Shown here: positions 6,978 through 15,981 of the stretch, in pieces
Layout of the letters: every line of letters begins with the position of its first letter
Numbering within the stretch: position 1 is the stretch's first letter
The notes under the pieces: generated by a model
Seen by the model: the letters and a program-made list of their open reading frames with translations, nothing else
Databases searched by the model: none
Told to the model about the DNA's origin: nothing
Assembly (NCBI RefSeq): GCF_030816715.1
Contig: NZ_JAUSYH010000001.1
Location: 4,588,001 to 4,652,000, forward strand
Source of the DNA: Streptomyces achromogenes
GTDB lineage: Bacteria > Actinomycetota > Actinomycetes > Streptomycetales > Streptomycetaceae
DNA: 64,000 bases
Direction of reading: 5' to 3'
Made by a program: the position numbers and the translations under genes

Positions 6978-9103
6978 AGTTCGAACCAGATGCTCTTGCC
7001 CTCGCCCCGCGGCGCCACCCCCCAGGTGTCCGCGAGCAGCTCGATGAGGACCAGACCGCGGCCGGAGGAGGCCAGCTCGCCGGGGCGGCGCATGTGCGGG
7101 AGGTCGTCGCTGGTGTCGGTGACCTCGATGCGGAGCCGGCGTTCCCCGGGCGCGCCGGTGACCTCGGCGACCAGCAGCGCGTCGGCGTCGGTGTGGACGA
7201 GGACGTTCGTCAGGGTCTCGGAGACGAGCAGGACGGCCGAGTCGACCTGGTCCTCGCAGGTCCAGTCGTGCAGCAGTTCACGCACTTGCTGACGGGCCAC
7301 GGCGATGCGCTCCGGTTCGGCCTGCGCGACCGTCAGCATCGAGCGGCGCACGGGCTGCCGGGCGGGCAGCGGCGCGGCGCTCGGACCGCAGCCGCCCTCG
7401 CCCTGGCGGCAGAGCAGCAGTACGGCGATGTCGTCCTCGCGGCGGTCGGCCAGCGGACCCGTGGTGTGGTGCGAGGAGGGACCGTGCACCGCCTGGACCA
7501 GGGCGTCGGCCAGTTCCTCGAGGTCGCCCTCGTGCGCCTCCAGGATCTTGCGGACGCGCCGCCAGCCGGTGTCGAGGTCGTGGCCGCCGGTCTCGAGCAG
7601 GCCGTCGGTGCACAGCATCAGCGCCTCGCCGGGTTCCAGGACGAGCCGGGTGGTGGGGTAGTCGGCGTCCGGGTCGATGCCCAGGGGCAGTCCGCCCGCG
7701 GTGGCGCGGACCAGTACCGTGCCGTCGGCCATCCGGACCGCCGGGTCCAGGTGACCGGCCCGGGCGGCCTCCAGCACCCCGGTCACCGGATCGACCTCGA
7801 TGTACAGGCAGGTGGCGAAGCGCAGATCGGCGCCGCCGTCCGCGTCGGCGAGGCCGTGCAGGAATCCGGAGGCGCGGGAGAGGACCGCGTCCGGGCGGTG
7901 GCCCTCGGCGGCGTACGCCCTGAGCGCGATGCGCAGCTGCCCCATGAGACCCGCCGCGCGGACGTCGTGGCCCTGGACGTCCCCGATGACCAGGGCGAAG
8001 CGGCCGCCGCCGCGGTTCGTCCCGGAGGCGCCGCCGGGCAGCGGGATCATGTCGTACCAGTCGCCGCCGACCTGGAGGCCGCCGCCGGTCGGTATGTAGC
8101 GGGCGGCGAGGGTCATGCCCGGTATCTCGGGGCCGAGGGTGGGGAGCATGGAGCGTTGCAGGCCGTCGGTCAGCTCGCGCTGCGTCTCCGCCGCGCCCGC
8201 GCGGGTGAGGGCCTGGGCGAGCATCCTGGCGACCGTCGTGAGCACGGACCGTTCGTCGGGGGTGAACGCCACCGGGTAGGCGAAGCCGGCCATCCAGGCG
8301 CCCATCGTGCGGCCGGCCACCGTCAGCGGCAGAAACGCCCAGGAGTGCCGGCCGAAGGGCGCGGCCAGCGGCCAGGTGAGCGGATAGCGCTCCTTGTACC
8401 GCTCGGGCGAGGACAGGTACACGGCGCGCCCGGTGCGCACGACCTCGGCGGCCGGATAGTCCGTATGGATGGACATCTGGGTGAAGGGGTCGTCGTCGCC
8501 CGACTGATGTCCGTGGTGGCCGATGATCGTCAGCCGGTCGCCCTCCACGCCGAAGACGGCGAGTCCGTCCGGTGAGAAGCCCGGCATCGACAGTCCGGCG
8601 GCGACCCGCAGCACCTCCGCCGTGGACCTCGCCTCCGCGAGTGCCCGCCCCGCGTCCAGCAGGAAGGCCTCCCGGGAGCGGCGCCAGTCGCCGGTGACGG
8701 CGGTCCGGCCGGCTGCGGTGCCCGGGGTCGGCTCGGTCACCTCCTGGAGGGTGCCGATCAGTTCGTACGCCTTCTTCACCGGGTCGAAGGACGGCTTGGA
8801 ACGGCTGCGGACGACCCGGACGACCCGTCCGCGGTCGTCCATGATGCGGATCCGCACCTCGGCGAGGGTGCCCTCGGCGACGGCGAGCTGGATCACCCCG
8901 GTGATCTCGTTCCAGTCGACGGGGTGCAGTCGGGCCCGGGTCTGGGCCTCGGTGAGGACGGTCTCCTCCCGGGGCAGACCGAGCAGCCGGGCTGCCTCGG
9001 CGTCGACCGTGACCAGCCCGGTGGCGGTGTCCCAGTGCCACAGGCCGGTCGCGAGGGCGGTGAGGACATCCCCCACGGCGGGCAGCGGCTCGCCAGTGCG
9101 CAT
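6950..9103 (-). CDS. PAS-GAF-PP2C (SpoIIE) phosphatase with C-terminal ATPase domain
   Basis: A 717-residue cytosolic signalling protein. The order is a PAS-like domain (about 1-115, with GLWHWDTATGLVTVDAEAARLLG), a GAF-like domain (about 150-300), a SpoIIE/PP2C serine phosphatase (about 325-545, with VGGDWYDMIPLPGG, VIGDVQGHDVRAAGLMGQLR and TDGLLETGGHDLD) and a HATPase_c2 anti-sigma-type kinase domain (about 590-715, with SETLTNVLVHT and RGLVLIELLADTWGV). Such fusions act in partner-switching networks that control sigma factors via anti-anti-sigma proteins. The partner is not identifiable here. It is divergent from aspS. Confidence 0.92.
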   Translation of the reverse strand: MRTGEPLPAVGDVLTALATGLWHWDTATGLVTVDAEAARLLGLPREETVLTEAQTRARLHPVDWNEITGVIQLAVAEGTLAEVRIRIMDDRGRVVRVVRSRSKPSFDPVKKAYELIGTLQEVTEPTPGTAAGRTAVTGDWRRSREAFLLDAGRALAEARSTAEVLRVAAGLSMPGFSPDGLAVFGVEGDRLTIIGHHGHQSGDDDPFTQMSIHTDYPAAEVVRTGRAVYLSSPERYKERYPLTWPLAAPFGRHSWAFLPLTVAGRTMGAWMAGFAYPVAFTPDERSVLTTVARMLAQALTRAGAAETQRELTDGLQRSMLPTLGPEIPGMTLAARYIPTGGGLQVGGDWYDMIPLPGGASGTNRGGGRFALVIGDVQGHDVRAAGLMGQLRIALRAYAAEGHRPDAVLSRASGFLHGLADADGGADLRFATCLYIEVDPVTGVLEAARAGHLDPAVRMADGTVLVRATAGGLPLGIDPDADYPTTRLVLEPGEALMLCTDGLLETGGHDLDTGWRRVRKILEAHEGDLEELADALVQAVHGPSSHHTTGPLADRREDDIAVLLLCRQGEGGCGPSAAPLPARQPVRRSMLTVAQAEPERIAVARQQVRELLHDWTCEDQVDSAVLLVSETLTNVLVHTDADALLVAEVTGAPGERRLRIEVTDTSDDLPHMRRPGELASSGRGLVLIELLADTWGVAPRGEGKSIWFELYEPSATAS

Positions 9104-9231
9104 TGCCCCACTTTAAGAAGACCGGAACGAAGAGTGCCACTGATCCCCGGCTGTTCCTGCCGCGCCCGACCCGTCGCGGGTGCCCGGTAATGCGGGGAGG
9201 CGCGCGTGGCGTGCCCGGTACCCTGGGGGTT

Positions 9232-9245
9232 GTTTCACGTGAAAC
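9232..9245. other. parS: parS centromere site (ParB-binding)
   Basis: GTTTCACGTGAAAC is a perfect 14-bp palindrome, identical to the Streptomyces parS consensus bound by ParB. It lies 34 bp before the aspS start, probably in its promoter or 5' UTR. Streptomyces parS sites cluster around oriC, so the box also suggests an origin-proximal location. Confidence 0.9.
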
Positions 9246-9279
9246 ACGCCCCCGATCCGCGAAGACTGGATGAACGACG

Positions 9280-11043
9280 ATGCATCGGTACAGGTCCCAC
9301 ACCTGCGGCGAGCTCCGCGCCTCTGACGTCGGCACCGACGTCCGGCTGAGCGGCTGGCTGCACAATCGGCGCGACCTGGGCGGCATCCTCTTCATCGATC
9401 TGCGCGACCACTACGGCATCACGCAGCTCGTCGCCCGTCCGGGCACGCCCGCGTACGAGGCCCTCGACAAGCTGACCAAGGAGTCGACGGTCCGCATCGA
9501 CGGCAAGGTCGTCTCCCGGGGCGCCGAGAACGTCAACGCGGACCTGCCGACCGGTGAGGTCGAGGTCGAGGTCGGCGAGGTCGAGCTGCTGGGTGCGGCC
9601 GCCCCGCTGCCCTTCACGATCAACGCCGAGGACGGGGTCAACGAGGAGCGGCGTCTGGAGTACCGCTTCCTCGACCTGCGCCGGGAGCGCATGCACCGCA
9701 ACATCATGCTGCGCACGTCGGTCATCTCGGCGATGCGGCACAAGATGACGGCGCTGGGCTTCAACGAGATGGCGACGCCGATCCTGTCCGCGACCTCCCC
9801 CGAGGGCGCCCGCGACTTCGTCGTCCCGTCCCGGCTGCACGCGGGCCGTTTCTACGCGCTGCCGCAGGCCCCGCAGCAGTTCAAGCAGCTGCTGATGATC
9901 TCGGGCTTCGACCGCTACTTCCAGATCGCGCCCTGTTTCCGTGACGAGGACGCCCGCGCGGACCGTTCGCCGGGCGAGTTCTACCAGCTCGACGTCGAGA
10001 TGAGCTTCGTCGAGCAGGAGGACGTCTTCCAGCCGATCGAGAAGCTCATGACCGAGCTGTTCGAGGAGTTCGGCGGCGGCCGCCATGTCACCTCGCCCTT
10101 CCCGCGCATCCCGTTCCGCGAGTCGATGCTGAAGTACGGCTCCGACAAGCCGGACCTGCGGGCCCGGCTGGAGCTCGTCGACATCACCGACGTCTTCGAG
10201 GGCTCGGAGTTCAAGGCGTTCGCCGGCAAGCACGTGCGCGCGCTGGCGGTGCCCGACGTCTCCGCGCAGCCCCGGAAGTTCTTCGACCAGTTGGGCGACT
10301 TCGCGGTCTCGCAGGGCGCGAGGGGCCTGGCCTGGGTGCGGGTGGCCGAGGACGGCTCCCTGTCCGGCCCGATCGCGAAGTTCCTGACCGAGGAGAACGT
10401 CGCCGAGCTGACCAAGCGCCTGTCGCTGGCCGCCGGTCACGCCGTCTTCTTCGGCGCGGGCGAGTTCGACGAGGTCTCCAAGATCATGGGCGCGGTGCGC
10501 GTCGAGGCCGCCAAGCGCGCCGGTCACTTCGAGGAGAACGTCTTCCGCTTCTGCTGGATCGTCGACTTCCCGATGTACGAGAAGGACGAGGAGACCGGCA
10601 AGATCGACTTCTCGCACAACCCGTTCTCGATGCCGCAGGGCGGTCTGGAGGCCCTGGAGACCCAGGACCCGCTGGACATCCTCGGCTGGCAGTACGACAT
10701 CGTCTGCAACGGCGTCGAGCTGTCCTCCGGCGCGATCCGTAACCACGAGCCGGAGATCATGCTCAAGGCGTTCGAGATCGCGGGCTACGACCGGGAGACG
10801 GTCGAGGACAAGTTCGCCGGCATGCTGCGCGCGTTCCGCTTCGGCGCCCCGCCGCACGGCGGGATCGCCCCGGGCGTCGACCGCATCGTCATGCTGCTGG
10901 CCGACGAGCCGAACATCCGCGAGACCATCTCCTTCCCGCTCAACGGCAACGCCCAGGACCTGATGATGGGCGCGCCGACGGAGCTGGAGGAGGCCCGGCT
11001 GAGGGAGCTGCACCTGTCGGTGCGCAAGCCGCAGCCGAAGTAG
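9280..11043 (+). CDS. aspS: Aspartate--tRNA ligase
   Basis: Charges tRNA with aspartate in the cytosol. At 587 residues it is the bacterial-type class II enzyme. It has an N-terminal OB-fold anticodon-binding domain (about 1-105, with VRLSGWLHNRRDLGGILFIDLRD), class II motifs in YRFLDLRRERM and PCFRDEDARADRSPGEFYQLDVEMSF, an inserted GAD domain (about 290-420) and motif 3 in GGIAPGVDRIVMLL. Many actinobacteria use AspRS together with GatCAB to make Asn-tRNA. That cannot be judged from this gene alone. ATG 9280 is the only start in line with the family. A perfect 19-bp hairpin terminator follows. Confidence 0.98.
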   Translation: MHRYRSHTCGELRASDVGTDVRLSGWLHNRRDLGGILFIDLRDHYGITQLVARPGTPAYEALDKLTKESTVRIDGKVVSRGAENVNADLPTGEVEVEVGEVELLGAAAPLPFTINAEDGVNEERRLEYRFLDLRRERMHRNIMLRTSVISAMRHKMTALGFNEMATPILSATSPEGARDFVVPSRLHAGRFYALPQAPQQFKQLLMISGFDRYFQIAPCFRDEDARADRSPGEFYQLDVEMSFVEQEDVFQPIEKLMTELFEEFGGGRHVTSPFPRIPFRESMLKYGSDKPDLRARLELVDITDVFEGSEFKAFAGKHVRALAVPDVSAQPRKFFDQLGDFAVSQGARGLAWVRVAEDGSLSGPIAKFLTEENVAELTKRLSLAAGHAVFFGAGEFDEVSKIMGAVRVEAAKRAGHFEENVFRFCWIVDFPMYEKDEETGKIDFSHNPFSMPQGGLEALETQDPLDILGWQYDIVCNGVELSSGAIRNHEPEIMLKAFEIAGYDRETVEDKFAGMLRAFRFGAPPHGGIAPGVDRIVMLLADEPNIRETISFPLNGNAQDLMMGAPTELEEARLRELHLSVRKPQPK

Positions 11044-11083
11044 GCGGTGGCCGGCCCGAGCAGCCAGGGCGGGCGGAACCAAC

Positions 11084-11123
11084 GGGAGTGGCCCGGAACC
11101 GACATCGGTTCCGGGCCACTCCC
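11084..11123 (+). terminator. aspS terminator
   Basis: A perfect inverted repeat with 19-bp arms (GGGAGTGGCCCGGAACCGA and its complement) and a 2-nt centre, 40 nt after the aspS stop. No T-run follows, as is common in Streptomyces. Confidence 0.85.
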
Positions 11124-11322
11124 GTGTGCGCCGACGGCCGCGGACTGGACAGGTCGCGTCCGGGGTACTCGCCATTCGGGCGCCCGACACCCGCCCCCTT
11201 CTGCAGACCTCACCGGGGTCCCACAGGAATCCCCCGGGGCGGGCACAGCGGGCCGCCGGATCATGGAGGAGAAGAGACCAGACCAGGGGCCGGCGAGGGC
11301 CGGGACGGGAAAGGAGCCGGCG

Positions 11323-11784
11323 ATGGATTCCACGGGGTCCGCGATCACGCTGTCGGCGCTGCTGATCGTCGGCGCGCTGGTGTGCGTGGTGGTCCAGCGC
11401 CGCGACCGGCGGCGTCCCCCGTCCGGCCTGGACGCGGAGGCCGAGGCCAACCACTGGCTGGTCCGGCTGGCCGGAGGGCTCGTCCCGCCGGACGTGCGGG
11501 CCTGGGCCGGGGCGGACGCGGCGGCGGAGCGCTCGATGACGCGCGCGGCGGAATGCCACCGGGCGGCGCGGACCCGACTGGCCACGGCCCGAACCGCCGA
11601 GGAGTACGAGGAGGCGACCCGGCTGGCGAAGGCCGGTCTCGAGCACCTCGCGGCGGCGCGCGCGGGTCTGGGACCGGGCCGGGCCGCACCGGCACCGCGC
11701 AGGGCGTCGGCGCTGGCGGCCAAGCAGGGGCCGGCTCGGCTGCCCGACTGCACGGCTGCCCGGCCCGGCGCGCGGTGGGCCTGA
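11323..11784 (+). CDS. Small membrane-anchored protein of unknown function
   Basis: Encodes 153 residues starting at ATG 11323, 6 nt after AAGGAG. One N-terminal transmembrane helix (about 7-24, ITLSALLIVGALVCVVVQRR) is followed by a basic patch and an Ala-rich helical cytoplasmic region (about 35-125) with repeated Arg/Glu heptad-like spacing, suggesting a helical bundle or coiled coil. The tail is Pro/Ala/Arg-rich. I do not recognise a family. It sits alone between the aspS terminator and a decayed region. Confidence 0.65.
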   Translation: MDSTGSAITLSALLIVGALVCVVVQRRDRRRPPSGLDAEAEANHWLVRLAGGLVPPDVRAWAGADAAAERSMTRAAECHRAARTRLATARTAEEYEEATRLAKAGLEHLAAARAGLGPGRAAPAPRRASALAAKQGPARLPDCTAARPGARWA

Positions 11785-11819
11785 ACGGCGTGGCGGGCCG
11801 AGCACGGCGGAACTCATCC

Positions 11820-11990
11820 GCACCGGTGCCGGTGACCGAGCGGCAGGGCCGCGTCGCCTTCAAGACGGTGTTCCCGGGCTGGTACCGGGGCCGTACCGTC
11901 CACATCCACACCAAGGTGCACGTGGACGGGAAGTGGACCGACGCCGGGTACGAGGACGGGCACGCCTGCCACACCGGCTTCGTCGTCCTC
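11820..11990 (+). pseudogene. Fragment of an intradiol ring-cleavage dioxygenase-like protein
   Basis: In the forward frame through 11832, FKTVFPGWYRGRTVHIHTK and GYEDGHACHTGF match the C-terminal metal-binding half of intradiol dioxygenase-like secreted proteins (Tyr plus His-x-His). There is no start region, no N-terminal half and the similarity stops abruptly after CHTGF, running into non-homologous sequence. This is a decayed or truncated gene. Confidence 0.7.
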
Positions 11991-12082
11991 GTAGTCAGCG
12001 TCGGCCTCGTTCGAAGCCGGCCGTGTCGGCCGTGTCGGCCTCGTCCGGCTGACCGGCGGCCGGGCTCCAGGGGGCGTCCCGG

Positions 12083-12760
12083 TCATTCGTCCGGTGACGC
12101 CCCCTCCTCCAGCAGCCGTTCCGCGATGTCCGTCGACCAGGCCTGGGCCCACGCCTTCAGGTCCGTGAGCTGGTCCTCGGACAGGCCGTACGCCTCGAAC
12201 GCCGAGTCCGGGAAGTGGTCGGTGCCTTCCAGCCGGGTCCGCAGGGCGGGCAGGTCGAAGTCGTCCCGGGCGTGACGGCGGGCCAGTTCCTCCAGCTCGG
12301 GGTGGGTGAAGCGGGCGGACGCCGCCCTCGCGTCGATCAGGTCGACGGCCAGCCCCCGGTCGTAGAGCGCACGGATCTTCGTGCCGACCGCGTCTCCCAG
12401 TGCGAGAGCCGGCCCGTACGGGGTCGCGACGGGCGGGCTCCAGAACGTCTCCTTGTGCAGGGCCAACCGGAGGACCGTGTCCGCGTCGCGGTCCGGCACG
12501 GACAGGTGCGCGGACAGCGGGTCCGTGTCCTCGAGCGTCACCCCGTGACGGCCCGCGGCGGTGAGCGCCGCGCTCAGCGACTCGGCGAGCCCGGGCATCG
12601 GCGCCGCGCTCTCCGTCGCCAAGTCCACGTTGGCGTGCGGGCGTTGGATCAGGTCGTGCGCCTGGAGGGCGTAGCCGCCCGCCAGCGCCCAGGGGGCGCC
12701 GGGGGCGGCCGGGGCGAAGACCTCGGCGAGGAGACGGAGGTGGGGTCGGAGAAGGTCCAC
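12083..12760 (-). CDS. AbiEii/AbiGii-like nucleotidyltransferase, solitary
   Basis: A 225-residue protein with the nucleotidyltransferase signature WALAGGYALQAHDLIQRPHANVDLAT (about residues 24-49, the GG plus distal Asp of the active site) and DAVGTKIRALYDRGLAVDLIDARA (about 122-145, conserved Lys and Asp), as in the type IV toxin AbiEii family. The usual DxD reads N-V-D here, which could weaken catalysis. No AbiEi antitoxin is adjacent. GTG 12760 is the first start after an in-frame TGA at 12806 that also ends the upstream FG-GAP frame. Many Streptomyces carry such stand-alone homologues, so a toxin role is not shown. Confidence 0.72.
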   Translation of the reverse strand: MDLLRPHLRLLAEVFAPAAPGAPWALAGGYALQAHDLIQRPHANVDLATESAAPMPGLAESLSAALTAAGRHGVTLEDTDPLSAHLSVPDRDADTVLRLALHKETFWSPPVATPYGPALALGDAVGTKIRALYDRGLAVDLIDARAASARFTHPELEELARRHARDDFDLPALRTRLEGTDHFPDSAFEAYGLSEDQLTDLKAWAQAWSTDIAERLLEEGASPDE

Positions 12761-12805
12761 CGCGTAGTCGTACCAGGCGGGCGGGGCGCGGCGGGGGACC
12801 TGGGC

Positions 12806-13703
12806 TCAGATCACCCAGCCCAGTCCGTACCCGCCCAGCAGGGTGAGGCTCTGCTGGGTGAGTCCGACCGAGGCGGCGGTGAAGACCTGGCTGCGGGCGG
12901 CGACGGGGCCGGCGGTGAAGCCGGGGAAGGTCCAGACGGCGCCCGTGTAGTCGTTCTCGCCGGGCGCGCCGACGAACAGCTCCGGCCTGCCGTCGCGGGT
13001 CACGTCCCCGACCGCGACCGTGGTGCCGAACCGGTCCTCGGTCTCGGAGGCGTCCGGGACGCTGTCCTGGGCGACCGCGGCGGGGCCGTGGCCGCCGGTA
13101 CGGGTGAACGGGCCGGTGAAGCGGACGGCGCCGCCCCAGCTCGCGACCAGGATCTCCGACCGCGCGGCCGAGGCCCCGCGGATCGCGGCGATGTCCGCAC
13201 CGTAGTGGTAGGGGTCCATGCCCGGCGCGGCCGAGGGGGGGCAGGTCGGTGCCCGTGGTGAGGCCGCTGCGGCTGCCCCACAGCACGGTCACGGACCCGG
13301 CGTCCTCGCCCCTCGCCGTGCTGTCGAAGGGCGCTCCGACGATCAGGTCCGCGTAGCCGGCCCGGTCGAGGTCGGCCGTGGCGGTGGCCGAGCCGAAGCC
13401 GTCGCCCGTCTCCGCGGTGTCCGGGACGCCCGCGGTGTTCCGCGTGATGAGCGCCCGCCGGGTCGCCGTCGGCCCCTTCTTCGCCCCGTACAGCACGACG
13501 ACGGCCCCCGCCCGCTCCTTGCCCGCCACGTCGGCGCCCGGCGCGGGCAGCACGGCGTCGCGGTAGCCGTCCCCGTTGAAATCGCCGGGCACCGCGCCGT
13601 GCACGGCGGTGGCGGGTGCGGCGGGCAGCGCCGCCGCACCCAGAAGCCCGGCCGGCAGCACCACGGCCGTCCGCCAAGTCCGTTTGAGAGCAGGCTTGTT
13701 CAT
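12806..13703 (-). pseudogene. Frameshifted FG-GAP (integrin-like) secreted protein
   Basis: Starts at ATG 13703 behind GGGGG, with a basic and hydrophobic signal peptide ending near ALPAAPATA. FG-GAP repeats follow: PGDFNGDGYRDAVLPAPGADV, then DLDRAGYADLIVGAPFDS. The frame is lost in a run of seven C (reverse strand; 13234-13240), and continues in another frame from GMDPYHYGADIAAI through SEILVASWGG and RDGRPELFVGAPGENDYTG to a stop at 12806. Removing one C restores a continuous protein of about 298 residues. Even repaired it has only about four repeats, fewer than the seven of a full propeller. It may be shortened or mis-sequenced. Confidence 0.75.
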
Positions 13704-13805
13704 GCGAATCCCCCGTCCCGCGCGCACCGTCGATGCGTCCGCGCCCCGCCGGTGGGTGTAGGGGGGACGCGGGCGCGCCCCGCGCGGCGGCCGGGGGCGA
13801 GGACG

Positions 13806-14171
13806 CTATCTGGCCACGAACTGCGTGAGGATCGCCTGGACTTCGTAGATGTCGACGCCCTTGGTGAAGGTCTTCTCGATCGGCATGGACGAGCCGGAGA
13901 CCCAGATCTTCAGCTCGGCGTCGAGGTCGAAGGTGCCGGCGGTCTCCACGGCGAAGTGGGTGATGCTGCGGTACGGGATGGAGTGGTACTCCGTCTTCTT
14001 GCCGGTGATGCCCTGCTTGTCGACGAGGATCAGACGGCGGTCCGTGAACAGGATGGTGTCGCGGATCAGCAGGAACGCGGCCTGCACCTGCTCTCCCTGC
14101 CCCAGCAGTCGCGCGTAGTCCTGCTGGGCCTGTGCGGGGTCGATGGGGTGCGCGTTGCCGAAGAGTGCCAT
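13806..14171 (-). CDS. PH-domain (bPH_1) protein
   Basis: A 121-residue cytosolic protein consisting almost wholly of a bacterial pleckstrin-homology-like domain (DTILFTDRRLILVDKQGITGKKTEYHSIPYRSITHFAVETAGTFDLDAELKIWVSG region). A final helix, VDIYEVQAILTQFVA, completes it. ATG 14171 has GGGGGA 8 nt upstream. A longer in-frame start at 14393 is GC-rich and lacks family similarity. Family function is unknown. It is upstream of the FG-GAP remnant on the same strand. Confidence 0.85.
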   Translation of the reverse strand: MALFGNAHPIDPAQAQQDYARLLGQGEQVQAAFLLIRDTILFTDRRLILVDKQGITGKKTEYHSIPYRSITHFAVETAGTFDLDAELKIWVSGSSMPIEKTFTKGVDIYEVQAILTQFVAR

Positions 14172-14538
14172 GTGGGTCCCCCAGGTGATGTGTGCCGGTG
14201 TGTGAGAGCACCGCTGTGTGAGCGTGCCCGTGTGAGCGCGTCGGTGTGTGGGCGTGCCGCCGTATCGCGTACGCCCCTTGTCCCGGGGCCGGTCCGAGCC
14301 GGGCCGGTCCCGACCGGTCCCGTCCCATCCGATCCGGACCGCCGATCTGCGGTGATCCCTCCCCCGTGGGGGCTGTTCGCCCCCGATGCGCACCTTAAGG
14401 GGGTGGTGAGGGAATCGTGAAGGCGTTTGATCGCGCGGCGTGCGGGCCCGCCCAAAAAATTCTCGATCAGCGGCAACTCTTCACCGTACGGCGACCACTG
14501 ACCGGTCGTAAGCCCGCTCCTCCCCGTAAGGATCCCCC
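14172..14538. other. Gene-free divergent region between PH-domain and pectate lyase genes
   Basis: About 370 bp with degenerate TGTGTGAGCG repeats (14196-14262) and CCGGTCC-type repeats (14284-14340). An AT-rich AAAAAATTCTC patch at 14455 may belong to the pectate lyase promoter. The GAAAGCGCTTTC operator of the second pectate lyase gene is absent here. No gene is seen. Confidence 0.5.
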
Positions 14539-15882
14539 GTGGCAGCTGCCTCCCACCGCAGGTCCCTCCGCTCGCGCCGCGTCCTCGTCGTCACCGCCGC
14601 CGCGGTGGCCGCCGGCGTCGGCGCCGGTGTCGTCGTGATGAACGCGAACGCCTCGCCCGTCGACCTGTACCACCAGACGCTCGCGGCCAAGGACGGCTGG
14701 GCCGCCTCGGGCGCGGGCACCACCGGCGGCGCCAAGGCCGACGCCGCGCACACCTTCACCGTCTCCACCCGCGCACAGCTGGTGAAGGCGCTGGGCTCGG
14801 CGTCCGACACCGCCCCCCGGATCATCAAGGTCAAGGGCACGATCGACGCCAACACCGACGACTCGGGCAAGAAGCTGACCTGTGCGAGCTACGCGTCCGG
14901 CACGGGGTACTCGCTCTCGGCGTACCTGAAGGCGTACGACCCCTCGTCCTACGGCAGGTCGAAGCTGCCCTCCGGCACCCAGGAGAAAGCCCGCGCCGCC
15001 GCCCAGTCCAAGCAGGCGAAGAACATCGTCTTCAAGGTGCCCACGAACACGAGCGTGGTCGGCGTGCCGGGCACGGCGGCCGGGATATCCGGCGGCATGC
15101 TCCAGATCCAGAACGTGGACAACGTCATCGTCCGCAACCTGAACTTCTCCGCCACCGAGGACTGCTTCCCGCAGTGGGACCCGACCGACGGTTCCACCGG
15201 CAACTGGAACTCCAACTACGACTCCGTCACCCTGCGCGGCGCCACCCACGTCTGGGCCGACCACAACACGTTCACCGACGCGCCCCACCTGGACAGCGTC
15301 AACCCGAAGTACTACGGCCGCGAGTTCCAGATCCACGACGGCTCCCTCGACATCACCAAGAGCTCCGACCTGGTGACCGTCTCGCGCAACCAGTTCACCA
15401 ACCACGACAAGACCATGCTGATCGGCAGCAGCGACAGCGAGCCGGCCGGCAAGCTGCGCGTCTCGATCCACCACAACGTGTGGAAGGGCATCGTCCAGCG
15501 CGCCCCGCTGGCCCGCGTCGGCCAGGTGCACATCTACAACAACCTCTACGACGTGACGCCCCTCAACGGCTACACGACGCAGTACAGCATCAACTCCCGC
15601 GCGAAGGCGCAGGTCGTCGCGGAGAACAACTACTGGAAGCTGCCGTCCGGCGGCAAGGTCTCCAAGCTCCTCAGCGGTGACGGCACCGGCGCGGTCAAGG
15701 GCTCCGGCAACCTCGTCAACGGCACGGTGACCGACGTCGTCGCCGCCTATAACGCCGCGTCCTCGAAGGACCTCAAGACGACGGTCAACTGGACCCCGAC
15801 CCTGACGGCGGGCCTGGAGACGTCGGCGAAGAACCTGCCGACCTCCCTGGCGACCACGACGGGCGCGGGCGTCCTGAAGTAA
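14539..15882 (+). CDS. Secreted pectate lyase, polysaccharide lyase family 1
   Basis: Extracellular beta-eliminating cleavage of polygalacturonate. 447 residues. The N terminus RRSLRSRRVLVVTAAAVAAG is an arginine-rich signal peptide. The parallel beta-helix carries PL1 signatures: DNVIVRNLNFS, WADHNTFTDAPHLDS (Ca-binding Asp), VTVSRNQFTNHDKTMLIGSSDSE and RVSIHHNVWKGIVQRAPLARVGQVHIYNNLY with the conserved catalytic Arg region. GTG 14539 follows AAGGAT by 5 nt. The gene is monocistronic, with a strong hairpin terminator. A second pectate lyase (PL9) occurs at 55 kb. Confidence 0.93.
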   Translation: MAAASHRRSLRSRRVLVVTAAAVAAGVGAGVVVMNANASPVDLYHQTLAAKDGWAASGAGTTGGAKADAAHTFTVSTRAQLVKALGSASDTAPRIIKVKGTIDANTDDSGKKLTCASYASGTGYSLSAYLKAYDPSSYGRSKLPSGTQEKARAAAQSKQAKNIVFKVPTNTSVVGVPGTAAGISGGMLQIQNVDNVIVRNLNFSATEDCFPQWDPTDGSTGNWNSNYDSVTLRGATHVWADHNTFTDAPHLDSVNPKYYGREFQIHDGSLDITKSSDLVTVSRNQFTNHDKTMLIGSSDSEPAGKLRVSIHHNVWKGIVQRAPLARVGQVHIYNNLYDVTPLNGYTTQYSINSRAKAQVVAENNYWKLPSGGKVSKLLSGDGTGAVKGSGNLVNGTVTDVVAAYNAASSKDLKTTVNWTPTLTAGLETSAKNLPTSLATTTGAGVLK

Positions 15883-15892
15883 CCCCCGTACG

Positions 15893-15930
15893 CGCGAGGG
15901 CCGGGAGACCACGAGCCCCCGGCCCTCGCG
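15893..15930 (+). terminator. Pectate lyase terminator
   Basis: CGCGAGGGCCGGG pairs with CCCGGCCCTCGCG around a 12-nt loop, beginning 10 nt after the stop. Confidence 0.85.
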
Positions 15931-15981
15931 TCCCCATGCCGCCGGGTGGTTCACACGCGCGGCTCGCTTCGGGGACAGCTT

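Noticed and set aside
5918..8575. 885-residue forward frame over the AI-2E and PP2C genes
   Set aside because: Repetitive Arg/Gly/Ala composition with no domain pattern, overlapping two clear genes.
9235..11823. 862-residue reverse frame opposite aspS
   Set aside because: Antisense of a well-conserved synthetase with His/Val/Gly low complexity.
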